Part shown: in pieces, positions 10,821-21,323 of the stretch
Position numbering within the stretch: the first letter of the stretch is position 1
Layout: each line of letters starts with the position of its first letter
Assembly: GCA_025594325.1 (NCBI GenBank)
Contig: JANHCV010000005.1
Span: 337,501-401,500, forward strand
Length of the DNA: 64,000 nt
Source of the DNA: Blastocladiella emersonii ATCC 22665
Lineage: Eukaryota; Blastocladiomycota; Blastocladiomycetes; Blastocladiales; Blastocladiaceae
Direction: 5' to 3'
Translations under genes and position numbers: made by a program
The notes under the pieces: model-generated
Database searches by the model: none
Told to the model about the DNA's origin: nothing
Seen by the model: only the letters and a program-made list of their open reading frames with translations

Positions 10821-12641
10821 TTACTCGGCACCCTCCTCCTCGTCCTCGTCGTCCGCGACGAGGTACTCGAACGCGACGTCCCAGCGCGACCCGGGCGCGA
10901 GGCCCGAGACGTACTTGACGAACCGCATGACGCCGGGGTCGCGGAGGACGAGGTTGAGCACGTTCCACCCGGCGGGGACCGTGAGTAGCGCGCCACCGTC
11001 CTCGTCGTCCTCACTCGCAGCCGCAGCCGCGCGGTACACGGCGGGATCGTCGTTCCCCTCGTCGGGCGCGACGTAACACTCGTACCCGCCGCATGCGCCG
11101 TCCTCCCAATCGCCGTGCGCGGGGGTGAGGGCGAGCGTGGCGTCGAGGACGGCGGACCCGGTGCGGTACGTGGCGAGCGTGTAGTCGAGCCCCGCGCGGA
11201 ACCGGCGGGCGCGGCCGCGCACCTGGGTCGGTTTCGCGCCCGTCACCTGGTACACCCACTTGGCCCACGCCGGGTGCGCGAACAGGGACTCGAGGGACCC
11301 GAGCGTCTTGCGGACCGTCTTGTCCTCGTCCGACGCCTTATCGGCGGCGGCGGCCTCGTCGTGCGCCGCGAGCACCATGTACCGCTGCTTGACGGGGGAC
11401 CCCTGCACCTGCCACCCGGGCCGCACGCCGGCGCCGTGCGCGAGCGGCGCCTTGCCGCCGGCTAGCCCGTCCTGGCGGTCGACGGCGCGCAGCCGCGGGA
11501 GGAGCAGGGTGTCGGCGACCTCGGGCTTGAGGAACGACACGAGCTGGATCGACGAGTTGTCGCTGAAGGCCTCGTTGACCTGGACCAGCGTCGGCGCCGT
11601 CAGGTACTGCGGGTTGATGTACTCGGCGAGGAACTTCAGGTCGGTCTTGGTCAGGTTGAGCGGGTCCGCGTCCGCGCTCTCGCCCTCGGCGGGCTCGGTT
11701 GGGAGGTCGAGCGCGGCAAACGGGAACTCCTGGTCTTGCGCGTGGTCCTCCTCGAGCTGCGCGAGCGACGCGGGGCCGGCCTCTGCCGCCCACTCGGCGC
11801 CGTCCGGGTTGTACCCCTCCTCGCCCTCCTGCGGGATGTGGAACCAGCCCGAGACGCTGAGGCGGTCGCGCGGCACGATCACCTCCTGGACCGAGTGAAA
11901 CGAGTACCCGGGCTGGACCGTGAACATGACAAACTGGTTGAATGCGGGCGGCAGGAGCACGGTCGGGTCCGTGTCGGGGGTGCCGCGGGCGACGCACGGG
12001 TACAGCTCGAGGCCGCCGCCCCACTCGCGGCGCCACGGCGTGTCGGGGTCGGGCAGGTACAGGATGTACGACACGCGGCGGGTGCCGATCACGTCGTCGT
12101 GGTTGAGCAGGTGGCACCCGTCGCGGTACGAGTTGATGCTCATGTCCTGCTTGGACCCGGACAGCGGGCCGCACCCGGTCACGGCCGACACGAAGTCGCG
12201 GAACGACTGCGAGTAGAGCGCGTTGCGCAGCCGGTGCAGGTTGCCGAGCGCCGCGCGCTCCGCCTCGGGCAGGCCGTCGATGTTGGCCAGGTCGCCCGTC
12301 TGGTGCACCTTGTAGATGTCCGTCTCCTTCTCGGTGAAGTGCAGGTTGCCGAGGATCTCGTCGCGCACCGCGCGCAGCAGGGCGTCCTGGCCCAGCGCCG
12401 GCAGGCACGTGTGCAGGTACGGCGCCGACGTCTTGTACGCGGCCGCGAGCTTGGCCACGTTGGCGGGATCGAGCAGGCCGTCGGCAAACGTCGCGCGCAG
12501 CGTCTCCTCGTCGTGGTCGCCGGTGCGCGGCAGCACGGGCGCCGGCGGCGGCGTCACCACGGCGGCCGCGCGCTCGGGCGACGTCTGGCGCGAGCGCTTG
12601 GTGGGGCGGTCGTCGCTCTGCTGCTTCATTTCGGTTGTCAT
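10821..12641 (-). CDS. TPA1: TPA1/OGFOD1-type prolyl hydroxylase (2-oxoglutarate/Fe(II) dioxygenase)
   Basis: A single exon of 606 codons starts at the ATG at 12641. The first ~30 residues are charged and look like a nuclear-localisation segment. Two double-stranded beta-helix domains follow, as in yeast Tpa1 and human OGFOD1. The N-terminal domain holds the iron site: H181-x-D183 in 'NHDDVIGTRRVSYILYLPD' and the distal H249 in 'GYSFHSVQEV', with a following arginine positioned for 2-oxoglutarate. The C-terminal domain (roughly residues 340-600) lacks a complete triad and is presumably structural. A very acidic tail ends the protein. The known role of the family is hydroxylation of a proline in ribosomal protein uS12, which affects translation termination and mRNA decay. 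It is divergent from the gene starting at 12912, so the 270-bp gap likely holds both promoters. Confidence 0.92.
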   Translation of the reverse strand: MTTEMKQQSDDRPTKRSRQTSPERAAAVVTPPPAPVLPRTGDHDEETLRATFADGLLDPANVAKLAAAYKTSAPYLHTCLPALGQDALLRAVRDEILGNLHFTEKETDIYKVHQTGDLANIDGLPEAERAALGNLHRLRNALYSQSFRDFVSAVTGCGPLSGSKQDMSINSYRDGCHLLNHDDVIGTRRVSYILYLPDPDTPWRREWGGGLELYPCVARGTPDTDPTVLLPPAFNQFVMFTVQPGYSFHSVQEVIVPRDRLSVSGWFHIPQEGEEGYNPDGAEWAAEAGPASLAQLEEDHAQDQEFPFAALDLPTEPAEGESADADPLNLTKTDLKFLAEYINPQYLTAPTLVQVNEAFSDNSSIQLVSFLKPEVADTLLLPRLRAVDRQDGLAGGKAPLAHGAGVRPGWQVQGSPVKQRYMVLAAHDEAAAADKASDEDKTVRKTLGSLESLFAHPAWAKWVYQVTGAKPTQVRGRARRFRAGLDYTLATYRTGSAVLDATLALTPAHGDWEDGACGGYECYVAPDEGNDDPAVYRAAAAASEDDEDGGALLTVPAGWNVLNLVLRDPGVMRFVKYVSGLAPGSRWDVAFEYLVADDEDEEEGAE

Positions 12642-12911
12642 GATTGCGTTGTGGGAGGGAGAGCGGGAGCTCGAGGGCCGATGGGCGAAAGGCAAACTCA
12701 AGTCGCTCCACCAGATCCCTGGCCGGCCGGCTGGTGATGGCCAGTCGATAAGCAGTGACACACGGTGACGCGCCTTCGAGTGCGTCGGTCGTCCCGTGAC
12801 GCGTTGCTCGTGGCGCGCCGACCCTTCTCGACGCGCCGCGCCGCGCGCCTCACCCTCCCCCTTCTCACCCAGCAACTGCAACGTATCGACACCCGCACCC
12901 GACTCCCTGCA

Positions 12912-13517
12912 ATGACACCGCCCGCGCCCGCCTCGCAGTTCCCCGACGTGCCCGCGTACGCCCACCTGCCGGCGTACGTGGACCTGATCACGCGCATCCG
13001 CCGCGCCGAGAAGTTTGCCGCCGCCGTCTCGGACACGGACCGCGCCCTGTACCGCCAGTTCAAGTTCGGCACCTACACGGAGGCCTCGGCTGCAACGGCG
13101 GCCAAACCGGCGGCGGCGGCGGCTGCGCCGAAGGGTAAGGGGAAGGAGGTCAAGAAGCCCGCAGCAGCGCCAGCAGCAGCAGCAGGGAAGAAGGCGGCGG
13201 CAGCGGCGGCTGAGCCCGCAAAGCCGACGAAGCGGGAACGCAAGGCCAAGGCCGTCGTGAACCCGCTCGACAAGCTGACCGACGACGTATGCCTCTCGCC
13301 GCTCGATCCGTGACACGCGGAAATCCGCGACTCACGCCTGCTCGCTTATGTATAGGTCAAGCTGTCGATGCTCAAGCGTGCGCGCAAGTTCCACCACCAG
13401 ACGGACGAGTCCAAGGCGCTCGAGGCGTGGTACGCGCAAAAGTACCCGACCGCGAGCGACGCGGCGAGTTCTTCCTCCCCTTCCGCTGCCGTGGCCGCCG
13501 AGCCAGCAGCGCCCTAG
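12912..13517 (+). CDS. Uncharacterised lysine/alanine-rich protein
   Basis: Two exons, 12912-13286 and 13356-13517, are separated by a 69-nt intron (GTATGC...TATAG) joined in phase 0. The first ATG of the open frame is at 12912. The N-terminus holds a conserved-looking helical block ('YVDLITRIRRAEKFAAAV'). A long Ala/Lys/Pro-rich low-complexity stretch follows, then a short block spanning the intron ('LDKLTDDVKLSMLKRARKF'), then a Ser/Ala-rich tail ending in TAG. No known family is recognised. The basic linker would suit a nucleic-acid-associated or mitochondrial protein, but that is a guess. It is convergent with the next gene, with 100 bp between stop codons. Confidence 0.7.
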
Positions 13518-13617
13518 ATTCCGTCGGCCCGCCCTCGCCCTCGACTTGAATATATCCTGCTCTCGCTCCCACACGCACACCCGAGACTAGAAACAGTGAC
13601 ATGTACTCGCACCCTCC

Positions 13618-14081
13618 TCAGACAACGATATCGCTCGCCTTGGGCTTATCGTGGCGCAGCACGACGGTCGCGGCCTTGCGCACCTTGTCCCACTGCGCCT
13701 TCGCCTTGAGCGTGTCGGCGTTCACCTCCTTGATCCCCCACATCCAGTTCTGCGCCTTCTCGGCCTTCTTGGCGGCCGCCTTGGACGGCGCGGCCGCGCC
13801 CTTGACGTACTTGATGGCGGGCGGCGCAATGGGCCGCACCACGCCGCGCCGCTTCAGGTCGTGCACAATCGACCGCTTCAGGTACGACTTGGTCGGGATC
13901 GTCGCCGCGTGCGCCGCGTGCAGCGACGTGAACAGCTGCTCGATCGTCTGCGGGCCCTTGGCCTTGAGGAGGTCGACCACTAGACGTTGGGTCGCGCCGC
14001 CAAGTGAGCGGAAGGGCAGGGTGCAGGTGCGATGGGGCGAGCGGCGCCGGATCGCATACCGAGCTTGGATGGGGACGCCAT
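13618..14081 (-). CDS. Small basic protein with a winged-helix-like N-terminal half
   Basis: Exon 1 is tiny (14081-14060, MASPSKL). An 80-nt intron (13980-14059, GTATGC...GTCTAG) joins it to exon 2 (13979-13618). The total is 127 residues and the join keeps frame. Without the splice, a longer open frame begins at 14106 with an atypical Arg-rich N-terminus, so the spliced model is preferred. The pattern 'VVDLLKAKGPQTIEQLF ... LKRSIVHDLKRRGVV' has the helix-turn-helix spacing of a small winged-helix domain, and the tail is Lys-rich. A mitochondrial ribosomal protein is possible, but I cannot name a family. Confidence 0.65.
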
Positions 14082-14409
14082 GGCGAATCAGGTTACGTTG
14101 CAGCAAGTGGGGGTGTGGAATTCGCTATGTCGAGAGCGGTATCCGGGTAGAGTAGAGCGCAAAGCGCGGGCTGAGCCAGAAACATCAAACGGCCCTCTCC
14201 CTGGCCCTCTCCCACTTCAATCGCGCATCACCTGACCGAATCCATCATCATTCCCGACAATACACGGCAGCCGGCGCGAAATAAACGGTGGAGGGCGTAG
14301 ATATTTCCATAATCACAAATGCAATAAGGGGGGCACGAGAGGGGAGGTGGTGGTGGTGGAGGTGCAGCGCCCAGTCCAAAAGTGCAGCACCCGCTGAGCC
14401 ACGTACGCC

Positions 14410-15871
14410 TTAGCGGCGGTCGCGCGAGCGGGAGCGGTCACGGCGGTCGTCGCGGCGGTAGTCACGGCGGTCGCGCGAGCGGTCGCGGCGGTCGTCACGG
14501 CGGTAGTCGTCGCGACGGTAGTCGTCACGGCGCGAGTCGCGGCGGTCGTCGCGGCGGTCGTCACCGCGGCGGTAGTCACGGTCGTCGCGGCCGGGGCGGC
14601 GGGAGCGCATCTCGAGCTCGCCTACGGGTCATGATACGAGTGGTTAGGGGACCATCGGGTGGTGGATCGCGCAAGGACACGAGGCGAGGGACACGTACGA
14701 ACAGAGAGACGGCCGAGGTACTCTCCGGGGGTCTTGGGGCGGGGACGCGTGCGGCGGGACTAGGTGGTCGAGGAGCGGGGGCGGGCGTGGTAGTTGAGCG
14801 TCGACACGGGTGGTAGGACGAGTCGGGGTGCCGAGACGGGCGCGCGAGCGTGGACAAGGGTGAGTCGAGGATCGCGTGCATGGTGATGGTGTCGCGACAG
14901 CGCGGGCTGCCCGCAACCTCGTAGTAGTGGCCGAGGGTGATGATGATGGTGGTCGGCGAGGGGTGGAGTGGAGGGAGGTGGTGTCGCACTCGTCTCGAGA
15001 GCAGCTGCTGCGGTGCACGCCGACGCGAAAACGTGCTTCGGCTGGCCGATGCTCGATCGAGACGCGGAGGGTGGATGATGGTGATAGTAGTGATGGTGGA
15101 GGTGGCGATCATGGAGGTTGCGGCTGTGCGTGACGGTCGAGGTGGCGAGAAGTAGACGAGGTCGGTACCAGCTCAACGATCATGCGGCGGCCGTGGAACT
15201 CCTGGCCGTGCTCGGCGGCGATGGCGCGCTGGGCGTCGTCGGGGTTCATGTAGCGGACGAAGGCGAAGCCGCGGCACTCGTTGAGGTGCGGGTCCTTGAC
15301 GACGCTGATCTCGTCGAGCTAGACGCGGATGCGGGGTGAGTCCATGTGGTCGAGCACGGCGCGGCAGCGAGAGGAAGCGCACCTCGCCGTAGCGGTCAAA
15401 GATGCGGCGCAGCTCGTCCTCGGTGGTGCGGCCGGACAGACCGCGGACGTAGAGCTGGTTGCCGGGGTTGAGGGCCTCGGGGTCGTCCTCGTCGCGGCGG
15501 GCGCGGTCGTGGTCGCGGTCGCGGTCGCCGCCGCGCTCGCTGCGGTCACGGTCACCGCGGTCCTCGCGGTCGCGGTCGACCGAGCGCTCGTTGGAGCGGG
15601 AGCGCTCGCGGTCCCTACGAAGCGCGTGGGGTCGGGGTGATCAGTTGCGGGTCGTCAGGCTGGGAAAGCAGCTGCATCTCCTCACAACCTTTCCCTCAGG
15701 CAAGTCTCTCTCGCTCAGCCAGTTCAAAAACGCGCAATGGTCGAGAGCTGGAGGTCGAGAGGGCCGAGGGGCGGGAAGGCGAGAGCAGCGTGATGAAGGG
15801 ACGGGCACTCACTCGTCACGGCGCGGGGCGCGGTCTTCGTCGTAGCGGGCACGGTCGGGCGAGAGCGACAT
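14410..15871 (-). CDS. RRM protein with RS/RD-rich arms (SR- or Tra2-like splicing regulator)
   Basis: Exon 1 15871-15813 encodes MSLSPDRARYDED.... A 198-nt intron (15615-15812, GTGAGT...CGTAG) leads to exon 2 15614-15383. A 64-nt intron (15319-15382) leads to exon 3, beginning at 15318. Together they give an RS/RD-rich N-terminal arm and one RNA recognition motif: RNP2 'QLYVRGLSG' and RNP1 'CRGFAFVRYM'. A last exon from about 14620 to 14410 encodes an Arg-Asp-Tyr/Ser-rich C-terminal arm. The exon 3 to exon 4 splice is unresolved because the obvious GTACCG donor near 15165 gives the wrong phase, so a weak donor or a small extra exon is needed. Proteins with RRM between RS arms regulate pre-mRNA splicing in the nucleus. 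The call is general (Tra2, SRSF or similar). Confidence 0.75.
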
Positions 15872-16208
15872 GGTGTCGTGAGTGGTGAGGATGCGCAAGG
15901 AGCGGATGGACTCGTTGCGTTCTCGGAGCCGAGGGAGGGGATCCGACCCGAACGACTTGGCGGCAGCGGCTGCGGCGCGCGGCGCGGACGCACGCGGCCA
16001 CGCACGGCGCACAGGCGGCTGCAGCGACCCGCGAAAACGCGATTCCCACGACGCAAAACCATCACCTGACGAGCCGCGCGCGCCGATGGGAGTGGCAGGC
16101 GCGGTTTGGGTGACATCACACACTGTCTCGCGGCGCGTCGCCGCGAGCCGCGTCTTGAATCCGGCTTCCGGTTGATCCCTCTCCCCCTCTCCCCACCCAC
16201 GCACTGTC
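15872..16208. promoter_or_regulatory. Divergent promoter region, RRM gene / ABC transporter
   Basis: The 337 bp separate two ATGs that face away from each other, so both core promoters should lie here. A pyrimidine-rich run ('ctccccctctccccac') sits about 20 bp before the ABC transporter ATG. No TATA box is evident. Assignment rests on gene geometry only. Confidence 0.5.
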
Positions 16209-18513
16209 ATGTATCTCTTTCGCGGCTTTGGCCGAGCCGGTAGCGGCCATGCTACCGCCGCGGGCCGGCTGCTGCCGCGAGCGCCAGGGCCCGCCGCCCG
16301 CACGCCCAGCATCGCCTCCATGCTGCCCGCGCGCGCGTCGAAGCGGTCCCTGACCACGCTTTCGCCGTCGCTGCCGCGCCTCGGATCTCGCTCGTTGGCC
16401 CGATCGGCGACCCTCACCGCCACCGTCGCTCGCGGTGCGGGCACCGCTCCGTGGACCCTAATCGCTACCTTCTCGCTCAACCACCGCGCGCGCCTCGGCC
16501 GCGGGCTAGCCTTTGCCCTGTTCCCGGCCATGTACGCCGACGCCGGCCAGCGCCCGCAGACGCTCGTCTCGCTGTCCGCTGAGCACACGGTCGCGCGCCG
16601 CCCGGCCATCTGGCCCGAGATCGTGCGCCTGCTCAAGGCCGACTGGCCGCTGCTTCTCGCCGTGGTACTGAGCACCGTTGCCGGCGCGCTGGCGAGTCTC
16701 GCGCTGCCGCGTGTCATGGGCCAGCTCGTCACCGTCATCTCCAAAGCACTTCTGCCCTCGGCCACCGCCGCGGCGGGTCCCGTCTCGCTGTGGGTCGCGC
16801 TGCAGCCGCTCAACGCGCCGGCGCGCCGCCTGCTCGCGCTGTTCGCCGTCAAGGGTCTGCTCACGTTCGCGCACATCTCGCTCGTCAGCCAGCTCGGCGA
16901 GAACCTCGCCCACCGCCTGCGCCGCGAGCTGTTCGCGTCGCTCATCAACCAGGAGATGGGCTTCTTTGACGCGAGCCAGTCGAGCGAGCTCGTCGCCCGC
17001 CTCGCCACCGACGTGCAGGAGTTCAAGCACACGTTCAAGCAGTGCGTGACGCAGGGCGTGCGCGCCACCACCGAGGTCACCGGCTCGGTCCTCCACCTGC
17101 TGCACCTGTCGCCGCTGCTCACGGGGACCCTCGCCGCGACCATGCCCGTCCTGTACCTCGTCGGCACCCTGTACGGCGCGTTCCTGCGCCGCGTGTCGCG
17201 CCGCGCCAAGGAGATCGAGGCGCAGTCGCTCGGCGGCGCCGGCGAGGCCCTGAGCAACGTGCGCACCGTCAAGGCGTACGCGGCCGAGGACCGCGAGATC
17301 GCCAAGCTCGATGCCGCCACGGCCCGCTCCGCCCGCCACAACCAGGCCCTCGGCATGCACATTGGCGCGTTCCAGGCCATCACGTCCACGTCCATCGGGT
17401 CCATGATCCTGCTCGTCCTCTACGTCGGCGGCGCCCAGGTCGCCACGGGCGCCATGGAGCCCGGCGACCTCATGACCTACCTCATGGCCACGCAGGCCGC
17501 GCAGCGCAGCCTCGCGTCGCTCGGCGTCCTCGTCGGCCAGTTCATCAAGGCGCAGTCCGCCGCGCAGCGCGTCTTCGAGTTCATCCACCGCACCCCGCGC
17601 ATCCCGTCGCACGTCCCCGGCGCCCGCACGCTGCCGGACCTGCAGGGCGAGATCGAGTTCCGCAATGTGCGGTTCGCGTACCCGACGCGGCCCGACCAGT
17701 ACGTCCTCGACGGCTTCTCCCTGACCATCCCCGCCGGCCAAATCACGGCCATCATTGGGTTGAGCGGGAGCGGCAAGAGCAGCTGCGTCAAACTCGTGGA
17801 GCGGTTCTACGACCCGAAGCGCGGGAGCGTGACCGTGGACGGCGTCGACCTGCGCGACCTCGACCCGCGGTGGTGGCGCGAGCACGTCGGGTACCTCGCG
17901 CAGATGCCGACGCTGTTCAGCGCGTCGATCCGCGACAACATCCGGTACGGCAAGCCCGACGCGACCGACGCCGAGGTCGAGGCCGCCGCGCGCCTCGCGA
18001 ATGCGCACGATTTCATCGCCGGGTTCAAGGACGGTTACGACACGCTCGTCGGGCAGTCGGGCCGGTCCGTGTCTGGCGGCGAGGCCCAGCGGATCGCCCT
18101 CGCCGCGGCGATCCTCAAGAACCCGCGCCTGCTCATCATTGACGAGGGAACGTCGGCGCTCGACCGTACGTTGCTCGGGATCAGCGTGGTTGCCTCGGAT
18201 CTGACGCGGCGTGTCGCCCTGTGTGTAGACAACAGCGAGCGGCTGGTCCAGGAGGCCCTCGACAAGCTGATGAAGGGTCGCACCGTGATCGTCATTGCGC
18301 ACCGCCTGAGCACCGTACGTCTCTCCCACTTCCTCGCTAATCGCGTCGCTGACCCGTCTTTCCGCGCTGTAGATCCAAAACGCGGACATGATCGTGGTCA
18401 TGGGGAAGCCGCACGGCCGGATCCTCGAAAAGGGCACGCACACCGAGCTCATGGCGCGCCGCGGCGTCTACTACCGCCTGCACAATGCGGGCGGCGAGGA
18501 GCTGCTGGGATAG
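16209..18513 (+). CDS. Mitochondrial-type ABC half transporter (ABCB10/Mdl1-like)
   Basis: Three exons: 16209-18165, 18229-18314 and 18373-18513, with introns of 63 and 58 nt (GTACGT donors, TAG acceptors). Total 727 residues. The N-terminal ~100 residues are rich in Arg, Ser and Ala with almost no acidic residues, as expected of a mitochondrial presequence. One transmembrane domain (about residues 145-430) precedes one nucleotide-binding domain. The Walker A motif is GLSGSGKSS with lysine at residue 523, the signature is VSGGEAQR, Walker B is LLIIDE, and the switch histidine sits in IAHRLST. All catalytic positions are intact. Splicing the first intron restores the usual 'TSALD...S...LVQEALD' spacing. 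Relatives export peptides or haem-related substrates across the inner membrane. The exact orthologue (Mdl1, Mdl2 or ABCB10) is not resolved. Confidence 0.92.
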
Positions 18514-18554
18514 CAAGTAGGCGTGACGCATGTATAGATGACTGAATAGAACTG

Positions 18555-20155
18555 TCAGAACTCCATGGACTCGTCCTGCTGTTCCTCTACGCGACGGGAG
18601 GGTGAGTGAGTTGGGGTGTTGATGCGCAGGAGGGGAAAGGAGAGCGTACGGCGCAGTTTCCGGCGAATCTCGAGCTCGAGACCCTGCACGAACGAGCGAA
18701 AGTGTTCCACGTAGGGCTTGAGGCTCGTCCGCGCCCAGTCTACATCCGTCGTTCGAGTCAGTACACGGCCCTCGCACTATCCACCCGAGAGAGCGTACCA
18801 GGAGAGTCGCCATCGACGGACATACTCGCGTCGAGCTCGGCCATGAGATCCACGACGGTCGGCACCGTAGTCGGGTCGAACGTCTCGCACTCGCGCGGGT
18901 CGATCGGGACACACACGCGGCCCGTCTTCGGGTGCACGCAGAACGGCGACTTGAGCAGATGGTTGATGTGGGTCGACACGTTGGCGTCGATGCGCGGGTA
19001 CATGAACTGGAACACGAGGTCGCGCGGCAGCGTCGCGAGCTCGCGCTTCGTCTTGGCCGACCCCGCCGCGCCCGCGCCCGACGCCGTGCTCGCCGCCGCC
19101 TTGCCGACCAGTCGCTCCAGGTGCTCCCACTTCTCCGCGGCCGTCGCCCGCGTGTCGCGCGACGAGTCGCCATCCTCGCCGTCCTCGTCGTCGTCGTCGG
19201 ACGTCGGCGGACCAGCGCGCCCGCGCGCGCGTTCCCGGTCCACGTCGGACCACCGGCCGCGGACTCGGGCGCGCAGGGCGTCGTCGGGGATCGTGGCGAG
19301 GACCTTGGCGGCGGACTCGGGCTTGGCGAGGATCTGCTGGTTGACGAGGACGGTCTGGACAAAGTTGGGCGCGAGCACGTCGTCGTAGGCGCGGCGGAGC
19401 GCCGGATGGAGCGCCGCGGGGAGCACAACCTTGCGGCCGACCTGGTCGCCGGCGCGCACGAGGTCGAGGTACTTGACGATGGCGGTGCGGGCCTCGTTGG
19501 ACAGGGCGCGGGCGGCGGCGTCGCACACCCAGCCGTGGATGCCTCGGCGGCCCGAGTACACCCACAGGATGTGCTTGAACCCAAAGTCCTGGCGCAGGGC
19601 GGCGTCGAGGACGCGCTGCGCGGCGGCCATGAGCGGCCAGCACCGGCGGCACACGTCGCCGCCCGTGCAGCACGTGCGCAGGTCGTCGTAGTCGGTCATG
19701 TCGATATCGACGACCAGCTCCTTCTCGAGCGGGACAAAGGCGCCGGGCTGCACCATCTTCTTCTTCTTGGGCGGCACCGCGTACACGGCGCCAACGTCGA
19801 TCTTGACGGGCTGCAGCGCGAGCAGGTCGGCCATGAGCTCGTCGGCCGAGTCGTACGACTTGAACCGCAGGTACGCGTCGTTGGCGAGCGTGAAGGAGAA
19901 CTCGCGGCGCCCGAGGTACGTGTCGCTCCCCGCCGTCGCCGTCATGGGCGCTGCGGAGGCGCCGGCCCCGCGGCCCGTCGGAGCCGCCGCCCCGCCGTAC
20001 GACAGCCACCGGCCGTACTCCTTGAGCGGGAAGAAGCGCCGGTAGAAGGCAGGCAGGAGCTCCATGGACTGCGCCGCGATGTCGGCCGCCGACGGGGCCT
20101 CTGGCGCCGGCGCGTCCGCCACAGCGGCAGGCGAGGGACTCGGATCGGTTTCCAT
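18555..20155 (-). CDS. PRI1: DNA primase small (catalytic) subunit
   Basis: Three exons: 20155-18799, 18739-18650 and 18586-18555, with introns of 59 and 63 nt (GTACGC donors, GTAG acceptors). Total 492 residues. The catalytic aspartates are D150 and D152 in 'VVDIDMTDYDD'. A zinc-binding cluster of cysteines follows at residues 162-172 (CCTGGDVCRRC). The nucleotide-binding motif SGRRGIHGW starts at residue 201. Primase synthesises the RNA primers for DNA polymerase alpha at replication origins and on the lagging strand. The N-terminus carries an Ala/Pro-rich extension and there is a D/E-rich insertion around residues 310-320. The gene converges with the ABC transporter, with only 41 bp between stop codons. 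Confidence 0.95.
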
Positions 20156-21323
20156 GGTGTTTACGTGTGCGCTAGCGTGCGATGGCAGCGACAGGACGAG
20201 GGAGGGGGAGAGAGGAAGAGCCGAGGAGGGACACGAGCAGGGACACGAGCGACTCCGACGTGCGCGTGCTGTGTGACGGTGCGACCTAGCCGAGCTTGGT
20301 CTCCCCTTTTCTTTGCATAGCAGTTCGCACCACCGATGTAACTCGATGCAATGTGATTATGGCTGCTCTAAGCTTATGGCCCAGCGCGTGCAACGATGGT
20401 GAGAGACTACGAATTGGCTTTGTGTGTTAGGAGTGCCCAGCTTCTCGTGCGCAAGAGCGTCGCTTCCGTGCCTGGGGACGGGTGTTCACGGAGAGCTCGG
20501 AACATCTTCCGCTGATCTCGGCAGGTGCTCATGGTCCATGGATCGCCCCCTTGGAGACTTGTACCATCGCCTTGCACACGATGCAGCTTCGCTCTCGAAC
20601 CACAACATTGAGCAACGCGGCTCTCATCCGCCAGCGAGTGATGTCCGAAGTGCCGAGCGGTCACATTGCACTCTCTTGCGGTAATAACTTGCTGGCACGT
20701 GGCAAGTTGAGAGTCCAAACCCGCTTCTTGTTGATCCGGCTGCAGTCTGGGATCGCTTGCGAGCGCAGAGCACGCGCTAGTTATGACGATCCGTACGAAC
20801 TCTGTCCCGTCTATGGCATCAAGCTGAGCTCGATTCAGTTCAAAGTGTGGCGGGGCGAAGGAAACAGGTTTCCGATCCAAGCCGCGCCGAGTCTGCGCGT
20901 ACATCGACGCTCTTTGCGGCCAAGTCCGCTTCGTCACGAAACGGGTCATCCCCCCTTCGAACGCGCAATATGACTCCAGTTTGCTGACCAACGGAAGGTC
21001 GTGCGTCGCATGCACAAGCGGATTCCTCACCCGGCAACAGGGCGGCCGCCGACTTGAGTGCGGCTGGATCGGAGTACGAGGTCGCGCCATTGACCATCAC
21101 CGCCGTTTTGAATCGCACGAACGCCCTGAAGCGCAAACCTGTTGACAAGCACGTACCGCACGCACGATCCCCTCTCACGAATCATGCAGAACAGAGCAAT
21201 CAACAAATTGGTTGTTATTACCAGATTTCTGAGCGGGTAACATCACAAAACCAACTCCGTAAGAACATGTAGGATCAAACATTTAGACGATGGGCAATCC
21301 CGGGCACCAACAACTTCCACGCA
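20156..21323. other. Upstream region of PRI1 and gene-poor DNA
   Basis: The first ~180 bp should include the primase promoter. Base composition and codon character change from about 20300 on: GC falls and only short, incoherent frames occur on both strands. No gene, RNA or repeat was recognised. Confidence 0.5.

Noticed and set aside
12765-12911. N-terminal mitochondrial presequence extension of the gene at 12912
   Set aside because: The frame is open and Arg-rich, but it begins at GTG with no ATG, and the region is the divergent promoter shared with TPA1.
15459-15845. Plus-strand Arg/Ser-rich open frame opposite the RRM gene
   Set aside because: It is the complement of the RD/RS-rich arm and introns of the minus-strand gene. 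The low-complexity GC-rich codons leave several frames open by chance.
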